Assembly: GCA_028290545.1 (NCBI GenBank)
Contig: JAQGJP010000026.1
Span: 1 to 64,000, forward strand
DNA length: 64,000 bases
Direction: 5' to 3'
DNA from: Rhizobium sp.
Lineage (GTDB): Bacteria; Pseudomonadota; Alphaproteobacteria; Rhizobiales; Rhizobiaceae
In this document: piece after piece, positions 55,010-64,000 of the stretch
Layout: each line of letters opens with the position of its first letter
How positions within the stretch are numbered: position 1 is the stretch's first letter
Translations under genes and position numbers: made by a program
Notes under the pieces: generated by a model
The model's database searches: none
Told to the model about the DNA's origin: nothing
The model's input: the letters and a program-made list of their open reading frames with translations, nothing else

Positions 55010-57013
55010 TCACTCGAACTCCATGATCACTTCATCGACCGCCAGGCTTTGGCCGGCTGAAACCAGCACGGACTTCACCACGGACTTGCGTTCAGCCTTC
55101 AGCACATTTTCCATCTTCATTGCCTCGACGGTCGCGAGTGACTGGCCGGCCTCGACATCATCACCTTCCTTCACCAGAACCTGGGTGATGACGCCCGGCA
55201 TCGGGCAGAGCAGCTGTTTTGACGTGTCGGCAGCCTTCTTGACCGGCATGAACTGCGAGAGTTCGAACACCCGCGGCGTCATCACCTGATAGATCATGTC
55301 GATGCCGCGCCAGCGCAGCCTCCAGCCGGTCGAGGACTTGGCGATCTTGATGCCGAAAGTCTGGCCATTGACCGTGAAGCGGCCATGTGACGCGCCCGGC
55401 TTCCAGTCGGACGAGACGATATGCGAGACGCCGTCGTCGAAGCTGATATCGACGCTGTTGTTCTCGTAGGTAACCGCGATCGGCCAGTAATATTTGCCGC
55501 CCGTCGCCACATATTCGCCGCCGAGCCTGCGCGGATGATTGGCGAGCGTGCCCGATATCCTGGTCTTGCGGCTTTCATCCGTGAGCTGCGCGAAGGTGGC
55601 GACAGTGGTCAGCAGCCGCGACTGATCGCTGTCGGCTTCGACCCCGTGAAAGCCATCCGGCCATTCCTCGCCGATGAAGGCGGTGGTGATATTGCCGGAA
55701 TAGAAGCGTGGATGTGCCATAACCGCCGACAGGAACGGCAGATTGTGGCCGATGCCGTCGACCTGGAATTCGTCCAGCGCGTTGGCCATCGCCTCGATCG
55801 CTTCCGTGCGGGACGGCGCCCAGGTGCAGAGCTTGGCGATCATCGGATCATAATACATCGAGATCTCGCCGCCTTCATAGACGCCGGTATCATTGCGGAC
55901 GATGGTGCCATCCGGCAGATGTCCCTCGACCGGCGGACGATAGCGCGACAGCCGGCCGATCGATGGCAGAAAGCCGCGATAAGGGTCTTCGGCATAGAGC
56001 CGGCTTTCGATCGCCCAGCCGTTGAGCCTCACATCCGCCTGCTTCAGCGACAGCGGCTGGCCATTGGCGACGCGGATCATCTCTTCCACCAGATCGATGC
56101 CGGTGATCAGCTCGGTGACAGGATGCTCGACCTGCAGGCGGGTATTCATTTCCAGAAAATAGAAATGCCTGTTGCCATCGACGATGAATTCCACCGTGCC
56201 GGCGGAAAAATAGCCGACCGCGCGCGCCAGCCGCACCGCCTGTTCGCCCATGGCCTTGCGCGTCGTCTCATCGAGAAACGAGGACGGCGCCTCCTCGACG
56301 ACTTTCTGGTTGCGGCGCTGGATCGAGCATTCGCGCTCGCCGAGATAGATGACGTTGCCGTGCTGGTCACCAAGCACCTGGATTTCGATATGACGCGGCT
56401 GGTCGACGAATTTCTCTATGAAGATGCGGTCGTCGCCGAACGAGTTCTTCGCCTCGTTTTTCGAGGATTGAAAGCCCTCGCGCGCTTCCGCATCGTTCCA
56501 GGCAATGCGCATGCCCTTGCCGCCGCCGCCGGCCGACGCCTTGATCATCACCGGATAGCCGATTTCGCCCGAGATCTTCACCGCCTCGTCGGCATCGGCG
56601 ATCAGGCCCATATGGCCGGGCACGGTCGAAACCCCGGCTTCCGCCGCGATCTTCTTCGAGGTGATCTTGTCGCCCATCGCCTCGATCGCGCCGACCGGCG
56701 GACCGATGAAAATCACGCCTTCCTGTTGCAACCGCTCGGCAAAGGCGCGATTTTCAGACAGGAAGCCGTAGCCGGGGTGGACGGCATCGGCACCGGTCTG
56801 TTTGATCGCGTCGATGATCCTGTCAATCACCAGATAGGACTCAGCCGAGGGCGCCGGGCCGATATGCACCGCCTCGTCGGCGAGCTTGACATGCATCGCC
56901 TCGCGATCGGCATCGGAATAGACGGCGACAGTGGCGATGCCGAGTTTTTTGGCGGTGCGGATGACGCGGGCTGCGATTTCACCGCGATTGGCGATAAGGA
57001 TTTTTGTGATCAT
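55010..57013 (-). CDS. pccA: Propionyl-CoA carboxylase alpha subunit (biotin carboxylase)
   Basis: 667 aa. Biotin carboxylase domain first (ANRGEIAARVIRTAKKLGI, ATP-grasp SAGGGGKGMRIAW, EMNTRLQVEHPVTE), a linker domain and a C-terminal biotinyl domain with VEAMKMENVL. Together with pccB it makes (S)-methylmalonyl-CoA from propionyl-CoA. It is separated from pccB by the YghU-type gene on the same strand. Confidence 0.95.
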   Translation of the reverse strand: MITKILIANRGEIAARVIRTAKKLGIATVAVYSDADREAMHVKLADEAVHIGPAPSAESYLVIDRIIDAIKQTGADAVHPGYGFLSENRAFAERLQQEGVIFIGPPVGAIEAMGDKITSKKIAAEAGVSTVPGHMGLIADADEAVKISGEIGYPVMIKASAGGGGKGMRIAWNDAEAREGFQSSKNEAKNSFGDDRIFIEKFVDQPRHIEIQVLGDQHGNVIYLGERECSIQRRNQKVVEEAPSSFLDETTRKAMGEQAVRLARAVGYFSAGTVEFIVDGNRHFYFLEMNTRLQVEHPVTELITGIDLVEEMIRVANGQPLSLKQADVRLNGWAIESRLYAEDPYRGFLPSIGRLSRYRPPVEGHLPDGTIVRNDTGVYEGGEISMYYDPMIAKLCTWAPSRTEAIEAMANALDEFQVDGIGHNLPFLSAVMAHPRFYSGNITTAFIGEEWPDGFHGVEADSDQSRLLTTVATFAQLTDESRKTRISGTLANHPRRLGGEYVATGGKYYWPIAVTYENNSVDISFDDGVSHIVSSDWKPGASHGRFTVNGQTFGIKIAKSSTGWRLRWRGIDMIYQVMTPRVFELSQFMPVKKAADTSKQLLCPMPGVITQVLVKEGDDVEAGQSLATVEAMKMENVLKAERKSVVKSVLVSAGQSLAVDEVIMEFE

Positions 57014-57082
57014 CGAACGGATACTTCCTGAAGGGTATTCCTGCGGTTGTGACCGAGATAGGCGACAATGACGGCGTTGCCA

Positions 57083-57111
57083 GGCGCTCTGGTGATCTTC
57101 ACCAGAGCGCC
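57083..57111. terminator. Perfect hairpin after the YghU-type gene
   Basis: GGCGCTCTGGTG, 5-nt loop, CACCAGAGCGCC. No T-run; it lies between the YghU-type stop and pccA start. Confidence 0.5.
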
Positions 57112-57145
57112 GATGCTCAATGATAAAGACGGTTCCTCATTTTGC

Positions 57146-58042
57146 TCATGCCTTGGCAAGCTTGTCTTCGGTCTTCTTTTCGAAGTCCGAAGCGTCATGG
57201 CGCTCATGCAGTTGTTCCGACGGATCGCCCGACATACGGTTGACCATGCAACCCCTCTTGACGGCCGGGCGAGCAGCGATCTCTGCGGTCCAGCGCTGGA
57301 CGTGCGTATAGATGCCGACATCGAGGAACGAACCGGCATCGCCATAGGACAGGTTGAGTGCGAGCTTACCGTACCAGGGCCAGATTGCCATATCAGCGAT
57401 CGAATATTCCGAACCGGCCATGAACTGGTGGTTGGCAAGATGCCGATCGAGCACGTCGAGCTGACGCTTCACCTCCATGGAATAGCGGTCGATGGCATAT
57501 TGGATGTGCATCGGCGCATAGGCATAGAAATGTCCAAAGCCGCCGCCCAGGAAGGGCGCCGAGCCCATCTGCCAGAACAGCCAGTTCATCGTCTCCGTGC
57601 GGCCCTTGTGATCCTTCGGAACGAAAGCACCGAATTTTTCCGCGAGATAGACAAGGATCGAACCCGACTCGAAGACGCGGGTCGGTTCAGGTGTCGAACT
57701 GTCCATCAGCGCCGGAATCTTGGAGTTCGGGTTGACCTCGACAAAACCCGAGCCGAACTGGTCGCCATCGCCGATCTTGATCAGCCAGGCATCATATTCC
57801 GCCCCCTCGTGGCCGGCGGCGAGCAGCTCTTCCAGCATGATCGTCACCTTCTGGCCATTGGGCGTGGCCAGCGAATAGAGCTGCAGCGGATGCTTGCCGA
57901 CCGGCAATTCCTTCTCATGCGTGGGGCCGGCGATCGGGCGGTTGATGCTGGCGAAGGCGCCGCCATTGGCTTTGTCCCAGGTCCAGACCTTGGGAACTTC
58001 ATAGCCGGCGGGGAAATTGTTTTCAGGGGATTTGTCGGTCAT
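57146..58042 (-). CDS. yghU: YghU-type glutathione S-transferase / disulfide-bond oxidoreductase
   Basis: 298 aa. PKVWTWDKANGGAFASINRP, GKHPLQLYSLATPNGQKVTI, VNPNSKIPALMD and FESGSILVYLAEKFG match the Nu-class GST YghU closely. Has glutathione-disulfide and peroxide reductase activity in E. coli. The ATG at 58042 has GGAG upstream. It interrupts the pcc gene pair, with gaps of 107 and 132 bp. Confidence 0.9.
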   Translation of the reverse strand: MTDKSPENNFPAGYEVPKVWTWDKANGGAFASINRPIAGPTHEKELPVGKHPLQLYSLATPNGQKVTIMLEELLAAGHEGAEYDAWLIKIGDGDQFGSGFVEVNPNSKIPALMDSSTPEPTRVFESGSILVYLAEKFGAFVPKDHKGRTETMNWLFWQMGSAPFLGGGFGHFYAYAPMHIQYAIDRYSMEVKRQLDVLDRHLANHQFMAGSEYSIADMAIWPWYGKLALNLSYGDAGSFLDVGIYTHVQRWTAEIAARPAVKRGCMVNRMSGDPSEQLHERHDASDFEKKTEDKLAKA

Positions 58043-58149
58043 GGGAACTCCATTCTTGCTGTGCACGGGCGCCCTCGGGGAGCGCGCAAATGGCATATAG
58101 GAAGACGATGACCGTTCTGCCGCCAACGGAAGTCTTCATTCGGCGGTCC

Positions 58150-59682
58150 TTACAACGGCATCGTGTCATGCTTGCGCCAGTGGCTTTCCTGCTTCTTGGT
58201 GCGCAGCATGGCAAAGGCGCGGGCCAGCCGCTTGCGGGAGGAATGCGGCATGATCACTTCGTCGATGAAACCGCGCTCCGCCGCCACGAAAGGATTGGCA
58301 AAACGCTGCTCATAGGCCTTGGTGCGTTCGGCGATCTTTTGAGGGTTGTCGAGTTCGGAACGATAGAGGATTTCGGTGGCGCCCCTGGCGCCCATCACGG
58401 CGATCTCGGCCGTCGGCCAGGCATAGTTGACGTCTGCGCCGATATGTTTCGACGCCATGACGTCATAGGCGCCGCCATAGGCCTTGCGGGTGATCAGCGT
58501 CACCATCGGCACGGTCGCCTGGCTATAGGCAAACAGCAGCTTGGCGCCATGCTTGATGATGCCGTTATATTCCTGGGCCGTGCCCGGCAGGAAGCCCGGC
58601 ACATCGACCAGCGTCAGCAGCGGAATATTGAACGCATCGCAGAAGCGCACGAATTTCGCCGCCTTGCGGGACGCATCGATATCGAGGCATCCGGCCAGCA
58701 CCATCGGCTGGTTGGCGACCACGCCGACCGTCTGGCCTTCGAGGCGGATGAAGCCGGTGAGGATATTGCCGGCGAAAGCCTGCGACAGTTCATGGAAATC
58801 GCCCTCGTCGGCAATTGCGTGGATGAGTTCGCGCATGTCGTAGGGCTTGGCTGCGCTGTCCGGAATCAGCGTATCCAAGCGCATTTCCAGCCGCTCCGGA
58901 TCGTCGAAGAACGGCCGCACCGGCGGCTTTTCGCGATTGTTGAGCGGCAGGAAATCGAACAGGTCGCGGATTTTGAGCAGTGCCTCGATGTCGTTGTCGA
59001 AGGCGCCGTCGGCGACGGAAGACTTGGTCGTATGGGTCCTGGCGCCGCCCAGATCCTCGGCCGTGACGATCTCGTTGGTGACGGTCTTGACCACATCGGG
59101 GCCAGTTACGAACATATAGGACGAATCGCGCACCATGAAGATGAAATCGGTCATCGCGGGCGAATAGACCGCGCCGCCGGCGCAGGGACCCATGATGACC
59201 GATATCTGCGGAACGACGCCCGAAGCCTCGGCATTGCGCCGGAACACTTCCGCATAGCCGGCGAGCGAATCGACACCCTCCTGGATGCGGGCGCCGCCGG
59301 AGTCATTCAGCCCGATCACCGGCGCCCCGTTGCGGGCGGCAAGATCCATCACCTTGCAAATCTTCTGGGCATGGGTTTCCGACAGCGAGCCGCCAAGCAC
59401 GGTGAAATCCTGGCTGAAGACGTAAACAAGACGACCGTTGATCGTCCCCCAGCCGGTCACCACGCCGTCGCCCGGCACCTTGTTGTCGGCCATGCCGAAT
59501 TCGGTGGCGCGATGGGTGACATACATGTCGTATTCCTCGAACGAGCCCTCGTCGAGCAGCACGTCCAGCCGTTCCCGCGCCGTCAGCTTGCCCTTGGAAT
59601 GCTGGATTTCGATCCGCTTTTTGCCACCGCCGAGGTGGGCCGCGGCACGCCGGGCTTCGAGTTGCTCGAGGATTTCACGCAT
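58150..59682 (-). CDS. pccB: Propionyl-CoA carboxylase beta subunit
   Basis: 510 aa carboxyltransferase. Oxyanion-hole motifs [18 protein letters not shown] and [10 protein letters not shown] in the N-half, and [20 protein letters not shown] with [19 protein letters not shown] in the C-half, fit PccB/AccD5. Transfers carboxyl from biotin to propionyl-CoA. Confidence 0.95.
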   Translation of the reverse strand: MREILEQLEARRAAAHLGGGKKRIEIQHSKGKLTARERLDVLLDEGSFEEYDMYVTHRATEFGMADNKVPGDGVVTGWGTINGRLVYVFSQDFTVLGGSLSETHAQKICKVMDLAARNGAPVIGLNDSGGARIQEGVDSLAGYAEVFRRNAEASGVVPQISVIMGPCAGGAVYSPAMTDFIFMVRDSSYMFVTGPDVVKTVTNEIVTAEDLGGARTHTTKSSVADGAFDNDIEALLKIRDLFDFLPLNNREKPPVRPFFDDPERLEMRLDTLIPDSAAKPYDMRELIHAIADEGDFHELSQAFAGNILTGFIRLEGQTVGVVANQPMVLAGCLDIDASRKAAKFVRFCDAFNIPLLTLVDVPGFLPGTAQEYNGIIKHGAKLLFAYSQATVPMVTLITRKAYGGAYDVMASKHIGADVNYAWPTAEIAVMGARGATEILYRSELDNPQKIAERTKAYEQRFANPFVAAERGFIDEVIMPHSSRKRLARAFAMLRTKKQESHWRKHDTMPL

Positions 59683-59896
59683 AGGAATTGGCCCCTCACT
59701 GATGACAGTTTCTCAATAGATCCGAACCGGTTGGAAGAAAACCATTGTTAGGCGAATATCTGCGGATTACAAAATGAATAACACCGTCGAACGCGACGGG
59801 CTGCCGTCGATCGATCGACCCCGGAAACGCGCTGTACGGCCATTTCGGTTGAAGACGAATTGAGGCGGGATGGGCAAAATCTGCCCACGTGGGAAC

Positions 59897-59922
59897 TATC
59901 CTCTCCCGCAAGGGAGAGGATA
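59897..59922. terminator. Perfect hairpin after the aldehyde dehydrogenase gene
   Basis: TATCCTCTCCC-GCAA-GGGAGAGGATA, 11-bp stem, immediately past the minus-strand stop at 59933; no T-run. The remaining spacer up to pccB (59683-59896) shows only a CCCACGTGGG palindrome at 59883-59892. Confidence 0.6.
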
Positions 59923-59932
59923 GCAGAACGCA

Positions 59933-62317
59933 TCATTCCCCGTAGGGAATCCAGACATTCTTGACGTCCGTGGCACGCCGGAGGAACAATGGTCCCTCGC
60001 CCTGCGCCGGGTCCATCCAGTCGAACGCCTTGCCATAGTCGGTGAACACGCGCTTGAGATTGCCGGTCGAGGCCTTCTCGGACATCGTCGACAAGGCCTG
60101 CGAGCCGAAGGCCCAGAGCGCATCGACCTCATTATGCGACGCCAGAGCCTTGCCGAGCTCCATCGCCGAGCCGGTGACGATATTGATGACGCCGGCGGGG
60201 ACGTCCGAGGTTTCGAGAACGGTGTAGAAATCCGTGGCCGACAGCGGATAGGGCTCGCTCGGCACGGCGACGACGCGATTGCCGACCGCTATCAGAGGCG
60301 CAACGAGGCTGATGAAGCCCAGCAGCGGCATTTCCGGCGGGCATATTATACCGGCCACGCCCTGCGCTTCCGGCAATGCCAGCGCCACGCCGCGCAACGG
60401 CGGGGTGTGCACAGCGCCTTCATACTTGTCGGCCCAGGCACCGTATGTGAACAGCCGCGACACGGCTGCCTCGACTTCTGCCTTGGCCGATGCCGGAGAA
60501 CGGCCCGTCTGGCTGGCGATCCGGAAAGCGAATTCCTCCTCGCGCGCCGAGAGATTTTCCGCAATGTAATAGAGGATCTGCGCGCGGTTATGCGCCGTGG
60601 CGCCTGCCCAGCTTGACGCGCCCTGCGCAGCGGCCACGGCGTTGCGGATGTCCTTGCGGTTGCCCTCGCCGACCTCGCCGATCACCTTGCCCTTCGGCGA
60701 CAGGATCGGACGATTGTAGTTGCCATCCGGACGGGCCTGCTTGCCGCCGATATAGAGCTTGGCGGTGCGGTCGATCACCGGTGCTGCGAAATCGCCCTGC
60801 GTGGTCTTGATCTGCGGGATGGCAATCTCGACGCGCGGCTTGGCATTGGCCCAGGCCTTGGGCTTGAGATATTCGTATGCGCCTTCGCGGCCACCCTCGC
60901 GGCCGAAGCCGGATTCCTTCTTGCCGCCGAAACCGGCTGCCGCATCGAAGAGATTGGTGGCATTGACCCAGACGACACCAGCCTGAAGCTTGGCGGCAAC
61001 ATGCAGGGCCAGCCCGATCGTTTCGCTCCAGACGCTGGCCGCCAGGCCATAACGGCTGTGGTTCGCGAGTTGCACCGCTTCTTCCGGCGTGCGGAAGGTC
61101 ATGGAGACCGCGACCGGCCCGAAGATTTCTTCCGTTGCGACGATCGAGGTCGGCTGGACATTGGCAAGCAGCGTCGGGCGATAGAAGGAGCCGCCCTTCG
61201 GCAGGTCAATTTCGCTCTGGTAGAATTCCGCACCTTCTTCGACGCCCTGATTGACCAGCGCTTCGATCCGCTTGAGCTGCACCGGCGCGATTATCGCACC
61301 CATGTCGATCGCCTTGTCCAGCGGATGGCCAACACGCAGCGTCTGCATTCTTCTTCTTAGTCGGCTATGGAATTTCGCCGCCACGCCTTCCTGCACGAGA
61401 ATGCGGGAACCGGCGCAGCAGACCTGACCCTGGTTGAACCAGATCGCATCGACCACGCCTTCGACGGCGCCATCGATATCTGCGTCATCGAAGACGATGA
61501 ACGGCGACTTGCCGCCAAGCTCCAGCGTCAGCGATTTGCCGGAGCCGGCGGTCTTTTCGCGAATGATCCGGCCGACCTCGGTCGAGCCGGTGAATGCGAT
61601 CTTGTCAATGCCGGCATGATCGACGACCAGCGCGCCGGTCTCGCCTTCGCCGGTGACGACATTCAGCACACCCGGCGGCAGGCCGGCGGCCGTGGCCAGT
61701 TCGGCAAACAGCAGAGCCGTCAGCGAGGTGAATTCCGCCGGCTTCAGCACGACGGTGTTGCCGAGTGCAAGCGCCGGGGCAACCTTCCAGGCCAGCATCA
61801 GCAGCGGGAAGTTCCACGGGATGATCTGGCCGACGACGCCGACCGGATTGTGATCGGCAAATTCTGTTTCCTGCAACTGCGCCCAGCCGGCATGATGATA
61901 GAAGTGGCGGGCGGCCAGCGGGATATCGATGTCGCGGGTCTCGCGCACTGGCTTGCCGTTGTCGATCGCCTCGACCACGGCGAGCAGGCGTCCGTGCTTC
62001 TGGATCATCCGGGCGATCGCATAGAGATGCCGGGCGCGCTGGTGTCCCGAGAGCTTCGCCCACGGAGCCTGCGCCTTGCGGGCGGCATTGACAGCGGCAT
62101 CGACATCTTCCGCCGTGCCGATCGCGATCCTGGCAAGCTCGGCGCTGGTGGCCGGTTCATAGGTGGCGAAACCCTTGCCCGAAGACGAGGGCTGGAACGT
62201 GCCATTGATGAAGTGGCCGAATGTGGAATTGTGACGCTTCAGCCAACTCCGCGCTTCGGTGTCGGCTTCGGGTGCGGGACCATAGGACATTTCGTCGAAA
62301 TACTTTGCAACAGACAT
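59933..62317 (-). CDS. Aldehyde dehydrogenase with duplicated, truncated second domain
   Basis: 794 aa, against about 480 for an ordinary ALDH. Residues 40-490 are a complete ALDH: WNFPLLMLAWKVAPALA, FTGSTEVGR, LELGGKSPF (general-base Glu) and FNQGQVCCAGSRI (nucleophilic Cys). From about 500 on comes a second ALDH-like N-terminal half (GVAGIICPPEMPLLGFISLV, DALWAFGS) that stops before any Glu or Cys catalytic motif, so it is probably structural. Immediately follows deoC (stop 62322), which suggests oxidation of the acetaldehyde released by DeoC. The ATG at 62317 is preferred to the TTG at 62329. Confidence 0.9.
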   Translation of the reverse strand: MSVAKYFDEMSYGPAPEADTEARSWLKRHNSTFGHFINGTFQPSSSGKGFATYEPATSAELARIAIGTAEDVDAAVNAARKAQAPWAKLSGHQRARHLYAIARMIQKHGRLLAVVEAIDNGKPVRETRDIDIPLAARHFYHHAGWAQLQETEFADHNPVGVVGQIIPWNFPLLMLAWKVAPALALGNTVVLKPAEFTSLTALLFAELATAAGLPPGVLNVVTGEGETGALVVDHAGIDKIAFTGSTEVGRIIREKTAGSGKSLTLELGGKSPFIVFDDADIDGAVEGVVDAIWFNQGQVCCAGSRILVQEGVAAKFHSRLRRRMQTLRVGHPLDKAIDMGAIIAPVQLKRIEALVNQGVEEGAEFYQSEIDLPKGGSFYRPTLLANVQPTSIVATEEIFGPVAVSMTFRTPEEAVQLANHSRYGLAASVWSETIGLALHVAAKLQAGVVWVNATNLFDAAAGFGGKKESGFGREGGREGAYEYLKPKAWANAKPRVEIAIPQIKTTQGDFAAPVIDRTAKLYIGGKQARPDGNYNRPILSPKGKVIGEVGEGNRKDIRNAVAAAQGASSWAGATAHNRAQILYYIAENLSAREEEFAFRIASQTGRSPASAKAEVEAAVSRLFTYGAWADKYEGAVHTPPLRGVALALPEAQGVAGIICPPEMPLLGFISLVAPLIAVGNRVVAVPSEPYPLSATDFYTVLETSDVPAGVINIVTGSAMELGKALASHNEVDALWAFGSQALSTMSEKASTGNLKRVFTDYGKAFDWMDPAQGEGPLFLRRATDVKNVWIPYGE

Positions 62318-62321
62318 GTTC

Positions 62322-63317
62322 TTATCCAATCGGGTGTCTGACGAAGGCCGAATAGGCTCCGGTCACGTGATGTTCGAGCTGGCGCTCGATATCGGCAAGC
62401 AGGCTCGATGCGCCGATGCGGAAAAGATCCGGCTCCAGCCATTCGCGGCCCAGTTCCTCCTTCATCAGGAACTGGTAGTTCAGCACGTCCTTGGCGGTCG
62501 AAATGCCGCCGGCGGGCTTGTAGCCGACCTTGAACCCGGTGCGTTCCTGATATTCGCGGATCATACGGATCATGATCAAGGTCACCAGCAGCGTGGCATT
62601 GGTGCCCTCCTTGCCGGTCGAGGTCTTGATGAAATCGGCGCCCGCCATCATGCAGACCAGCGAGGCGCGTGCGACGTTTCGCAGCGTCTTCAGGTCGCCG
62701 GTCGCGAGAATCGCCTTGACATGCGCGTCACCGCAGGCAGCGCGGTATTCCTGCATTTCCTTGTAGAGCGCCTGCCAGTTGCCGGTCAGCACATGCTCGC
62801 GGGTGATGACGATATCGATCTCGCGGGCGCCATCGGCAACGGAAGCCTCGATCTCCCTGAGCTTGGTGTCATGCGGCGAAAGGCCGGCGGGAAAACCCGT
62901 CGAGACGGCGGCGACCGGAATGCCGGTGCCGTCCAGAGCCTCGACGGCGGTTGCCACGAAACGGTGATAGACGCAGATCGCGCCGGTGGTGATCCTGCGG
63001 TCGCCCATGCCCAGTGCCTCGAGAATATCGGGACGAACCGGATTGGCCGCCTTGGCGCAGAGGCGCTTGACGCGGCCTGCGGTGTCGTCGCCATTCAGCG
63101 TCGTCAGGTCGATGCAGGTCAGCGCCTTCAGGAGCCAGGCAGCCTGGGCATCCTTCTTCACGGTACGGCGGCCCGGCAGCGTCGCGACGCGCCGTTCTCC
63201 AGCCGAGAGATTGACCCGCTGATCCATCACCCAGCCGAGATCCAGCTCCATGCCCGGATTGCGCGGCCATCCGTGATTTGCCATTCCCAAGGGTTTGTCG
63301 ATTGTCGATTTGTCCAC
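62322..63317 (-). CDS. deoC: Deoxyribose-phosphate aldolase
   Basis: 331 aa, with about 60 extra N-terminal residues relative to E. coli DeoC. Schiff-base Lys in GADFIKTSTGKEG, second Lys in KVGYKPAGGI, and ICVYHRFV early in the barrel. Splits deoxyribose-5-phosphate into glyceraldehyde-3-phosphate and acetaldehyde. GTG start at 63317 with GGGAGG 5 nt upstream. A DeoR-family gene upstream on the same strand is the likely regulator. Confidence 0.95.
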   Translation of the reverse strand: MDKSTIDKPLGMANHGWPRNPGMELDLGWVMDQRVNLSAGERRVATLPGRRTVKKDAQAAWLLKALTCIDLTTLNGDDTAGRVKRLCAKAANPVRPDILEALGMGDRRITTGAICVYHRFVATAVEALDGTGIPVAAVSTGFPAGLSPHDTKLREIEASVADGAREIDIVITREHVLTGNWQALYKEMQEYRAACGDAHVKAILATGDLKTLRNVARASLVCMMAGADFIKTSTGKEGTNATLLVTLIMIRMIREYQERTGFKVGYKPAGGISTAKDVLNYQFLMKEELGREWLEPDLFRIGASSLLADIERQLEHHVTGAYSAFVRHPIG

Positions 63318-63441
63318 ATCAGCCTCCCGGCCCTGCCAATGGCAGCGATTGTTATATTTTTAACAGATGAATGTTACTTTTACACCAAAACCGCAAATCG
63401 TCAACTGCAATATCGGCTCCAAGCAAGGCTGGAATTGGGCG

Positions 63442-64000
63442 TCATGCATTTTCTTCCGGTTCCCATGCGCCGTCTTCGGTGTAAATGGCATCGAAATCAT
63501 CGGCCCCGGCAAAGAAGGCGGGCCGGATGCGGCCAATCTTGCTGTTGTCGAGGACCAGGATATTCTTTGCCGAAATGCTCATCGCCTTGCGCTTGATTTC
63601 CGCCTCGTGGAAATGAATGCAGGTGGCGCCACGGCTTCCGTCAAGCCCGGCAGCGGAGAGAATGGCCGTGTTGACGCCAAGCTCGTCCAGCACCTGTAAG
63701 GCGGATGCGCCGGAGAATGACGCGGAGGCGGGATGGTAGACGCCGCCCATCATCACCAGCCTGATATGCGGTTTTTGCGTCAATTTTTCAGCAATATTAA
63801 GCGCATAGCACACAACCGTCAGCGGCATCGCATCCGGCAGAAGATCGACGAGATGGATCAGCGTCGTACCGCAATCGATGAAGATCGTGTCTTCGGCGCG
63901 AATGTGATCCAGAGCATGGGTGCAGGCCTTGCGCTTGGCGGATGCATGCTTGTCTGCGGCCGCCGCAAGCTCATAAGGCTGCTCCGGCTCGACCGCCTGG
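63442..64000 (-). CDS. DeoR-family transcriptional regulator, C-terminal part (5' end outside window)
   Basis: 186 codons are visible, in frame from 63999 to the stop at 63442. This is the DeoRC sensor domain: IFIDCGTTLIHLVDLLPD, VMMGGVYHPASASFSGASAL, LSAAGLDGSRGATCIHFHEA and ILVLDNSKIG. The HTH lies beyond the window edge. It is upstream of deoC on the same strand, fitting a deoxyribose-phosphate- or sugar-phosphate-responsive repressor of the deo genes. The AT-rich 63345-63375 region between it and deoC may hold the operator. Confidence 0.9.
   Translation of the reverse strand, partial: QAVEPEQPYELAAAADKHASAKRKACTHALDHIRAEDTIFIDCGTTLIHLVDLLPDAMPLTVVCYALNIAEKLTQKPHIRLVMMGGVYHPASASFSGASALQVLDELGVNTAILSAAGLDGSRGATCIHFHEAEIKRKAMSISAKNILVLDNSKIGRIRPAFFAGADDFDAIYTEDGAWEPEENA

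Noticed and set aside
55421-59751. Long plus-strand open frames opposite pccA and pccB
   Set aside because: Both lie entirely antisense to high-confidence carboxylase genes and encode no recognisable protein.
1-64000. CRISPR arrays, prophage structural genes, plasmid or phage origins
   Set aside because: No regularly spaced short repeats, capsid, tail or terminase genes, or rep/par genes were seen on either strand.

Overview
The window reads as chromosomal DNA of a Rhizobiaceae-type alphaproteobacterium (order Hyphomicrobiales). Supporting signs are a NolR-like ArsR regulator, a complete rhizobial cpa/tad Flp-pilus cluster with two Flp pilins, a perfect CtrA-type box in front of the first pilin, a RIME-like intergenic mosaic element, and GC-rich codon use with long antisense open frames. 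No species can be named from sequence alone.

Positions 1-23,790 look accessory. They hold a SHOCT/superinfection-immunity-like pair, a NolR-like regulator, an IS1182-type transposase scar and three TetR regulators. They also hold a Pycsar-effector-like membrane protein, a two-subunit molybdopterin enzyme resembling pyrogallol-phloroglucinol transhydroxylase, a class III nucleotide cyclase, and a minus-strand operon (tetR, acyl-CoA synthetase, two VOC proteins, FAH-family hydrolase) that looks like aromatic catabolism. An RND efflux operon follows, whose pump gene carries a one-base frameshift, then a DUF900 hydrolase and a second minus-strand operon (flavin reductase, VOC paralogue, tetR). 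A dnaE2 remnant lies near the right edge. Four promoters across this block share the same unusual paired palindromic operator, so much of it may be one regulon. The block ends at the 3' end of a tRNA-Ser(GGA).

Positions 23,792-34,768 are core-like: tRNA-Ser, msrA, and a nucleoside uptake and salvage cluster. That cluster comprises a BmpA-type binding protein, ATPase and two permeases, cdd and deoA on the plus strand, and deoB and upp on the minus strand. A slyX gene lies on the opposite strand between the binding-protein gene and the ATPase gene.

Positions 34,849-47,268 carry the Flp (Tad) pilus locus. Two TadE-like minor pilins and a secretin N-domain protein are on the minus strand. Two Flp pilins, cpaA, cpaB, cpaC, cpaD, cpaE, cpaF, tadB and tadC are on the plus strand, with a TadD-like TPR lipoprotein convergent at the end.

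Positions 47,412-64,000 are mostly metabolic: an M17 aminopeptidase, a MarR-like regulator, an NlpC/P60 hydrolase and an MhqO/MhqD-like quinone-detoxification pair. The minus strand then carries the propionyl-CoA to succinyl-CoA route (pccB, pccA, methylmalonyl-CoA mutase, epimerase) with a YghU-type glutathione transferase inserted. The last genes are deoC with a double-domain aldehyde dehydrogenase and a truncated DeoR-family regulator. With cdd, deoA and deoB, the deoC/aldehyde dehydrogenase pair completes a route from deoxynucleosides to central metabolism.

The most unusual content is the molybdopterin enzyme pair at 3.8-7.6 kb. It has a fused N-terminal SCP2-like domain, an intact active-site signature and a ferredoxin subunit that has lost several cluster ligands. 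It shares its operator with neighbouring operons.
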